A stretch of DNA of 6,296 bases, taken from positions 1 through 6,296 of the forward strand of contig CAYGWJ010000475.1 of the NCBI GenBank assembly GCA_964353405.1, in the 5' to 3' direction. The DNA comes from JBGLNJ01 sp964353405. Lineage in GTDB: Bacteria; Chloroflexota; Anaerolineae; Fen-1058. The translations under genes and the position numbers were made by a program. The notes under the pieces were generated by a model. That model had not been told where the DNA came from, searched no databases, and worked only from the letters and a program-made list of their open reading frames with translations. This document shows, piece by piece, positions 6,244 to 6,296 of the stretch. Each line of letters begins with the position of its first letter. Positions within the stretch are counted from its first letter, which is position 1.

Positions 6244-6267
6244 CGCCCGATGTTTCAACATCGGGCG
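6244..6267. repeat. Inverted repeat next to the terminator
   Basis: CGCCCGATGTT (6244-6254) and AACATCGGGCG (6257-6267) form an 11-bp perfect palindromic arm pair (probably a 10-bp stem with a TTCA loop). A third copy of CATCGGGCG follows at 6274-6282. No T-run follows. It could be a REP-like element or part of a longer repeat that continues beyond the window. Confidence 0.7.
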
Positions 6268-6296
6268 GTTCATCATCGGGCGTTGCCGCGCTCAAT

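Overview
The window is dominated by one very large gene on the minus strand. From a GTG start at 5470 a single reading frame stays open, without a stop, to the left edge (1823 codons plus one base). It encodes a secreted lipoprotein of the bacterial alpha-2-macroglobulin (A2M) family. The order is a lipobox signal peptide, a Pro/Thr-rich linker, about four SbsA-like Ig domains, the macroglobulin domains, an Ala/Pro-rich candidate bait segment, and a thioester domain with an intact C-A-E-Q motif. The C-terminal end lies outside the window. Because the frame never closes here, a gene caller that needs a stop codon would miss it and report antisense shadow ORFs instead.

To the right, a 236-bp divergent intergenic region (5471-5706) carries a good sigma-70-type promoter for the plus strand. 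It drives a small gene (5707-6066) with a ribbon-helix-helix-like N-terminus and a DUF5678-like C-terminus. Its stop overlaps, as ATGA, the start of a second very short frame. That frame closes after nine codons but continues in another frame, as if a GTGTG repeat had slipped, so it looks like a broken or unrecognised partner gene. A rho-independent terminator (6216-6240) and a second strong hairpin (6244-6267) follow.

The most unusual feature is that the A2M gene holds at least six short, low-complexity or palindromic repeat units at scattered places, and none breaks the frame. They are two copies of a G/C-rich palindrome encoding a glycine run (with a strong G-quadruplex pattern on the sense strand), a tandem GAGATTT heptamer, an A/T-rich direct/inverted repeat, a perfect 15-bp inverted repeat, and a GGGCGGGG/CCCCGCCC palindrome. 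They look like dispersed repeats that entered the gene and were kept as extra loop residues.

Organism: a high-GC bacterium. The TPTP-type linker behind a lipobox, the dispersed intragenic palindromes and AT heptamers, and the Big_5-plus-A2M architecture suggest Chloroflexota (Anaerolineae-like). This is inference from style, not from a marker gene. The A2M protein would act at the cell surface as a broad protease trap. The small plus-strand gene appears unrelated and may be part of a toxin-antitoxin-like or regulatory unit.
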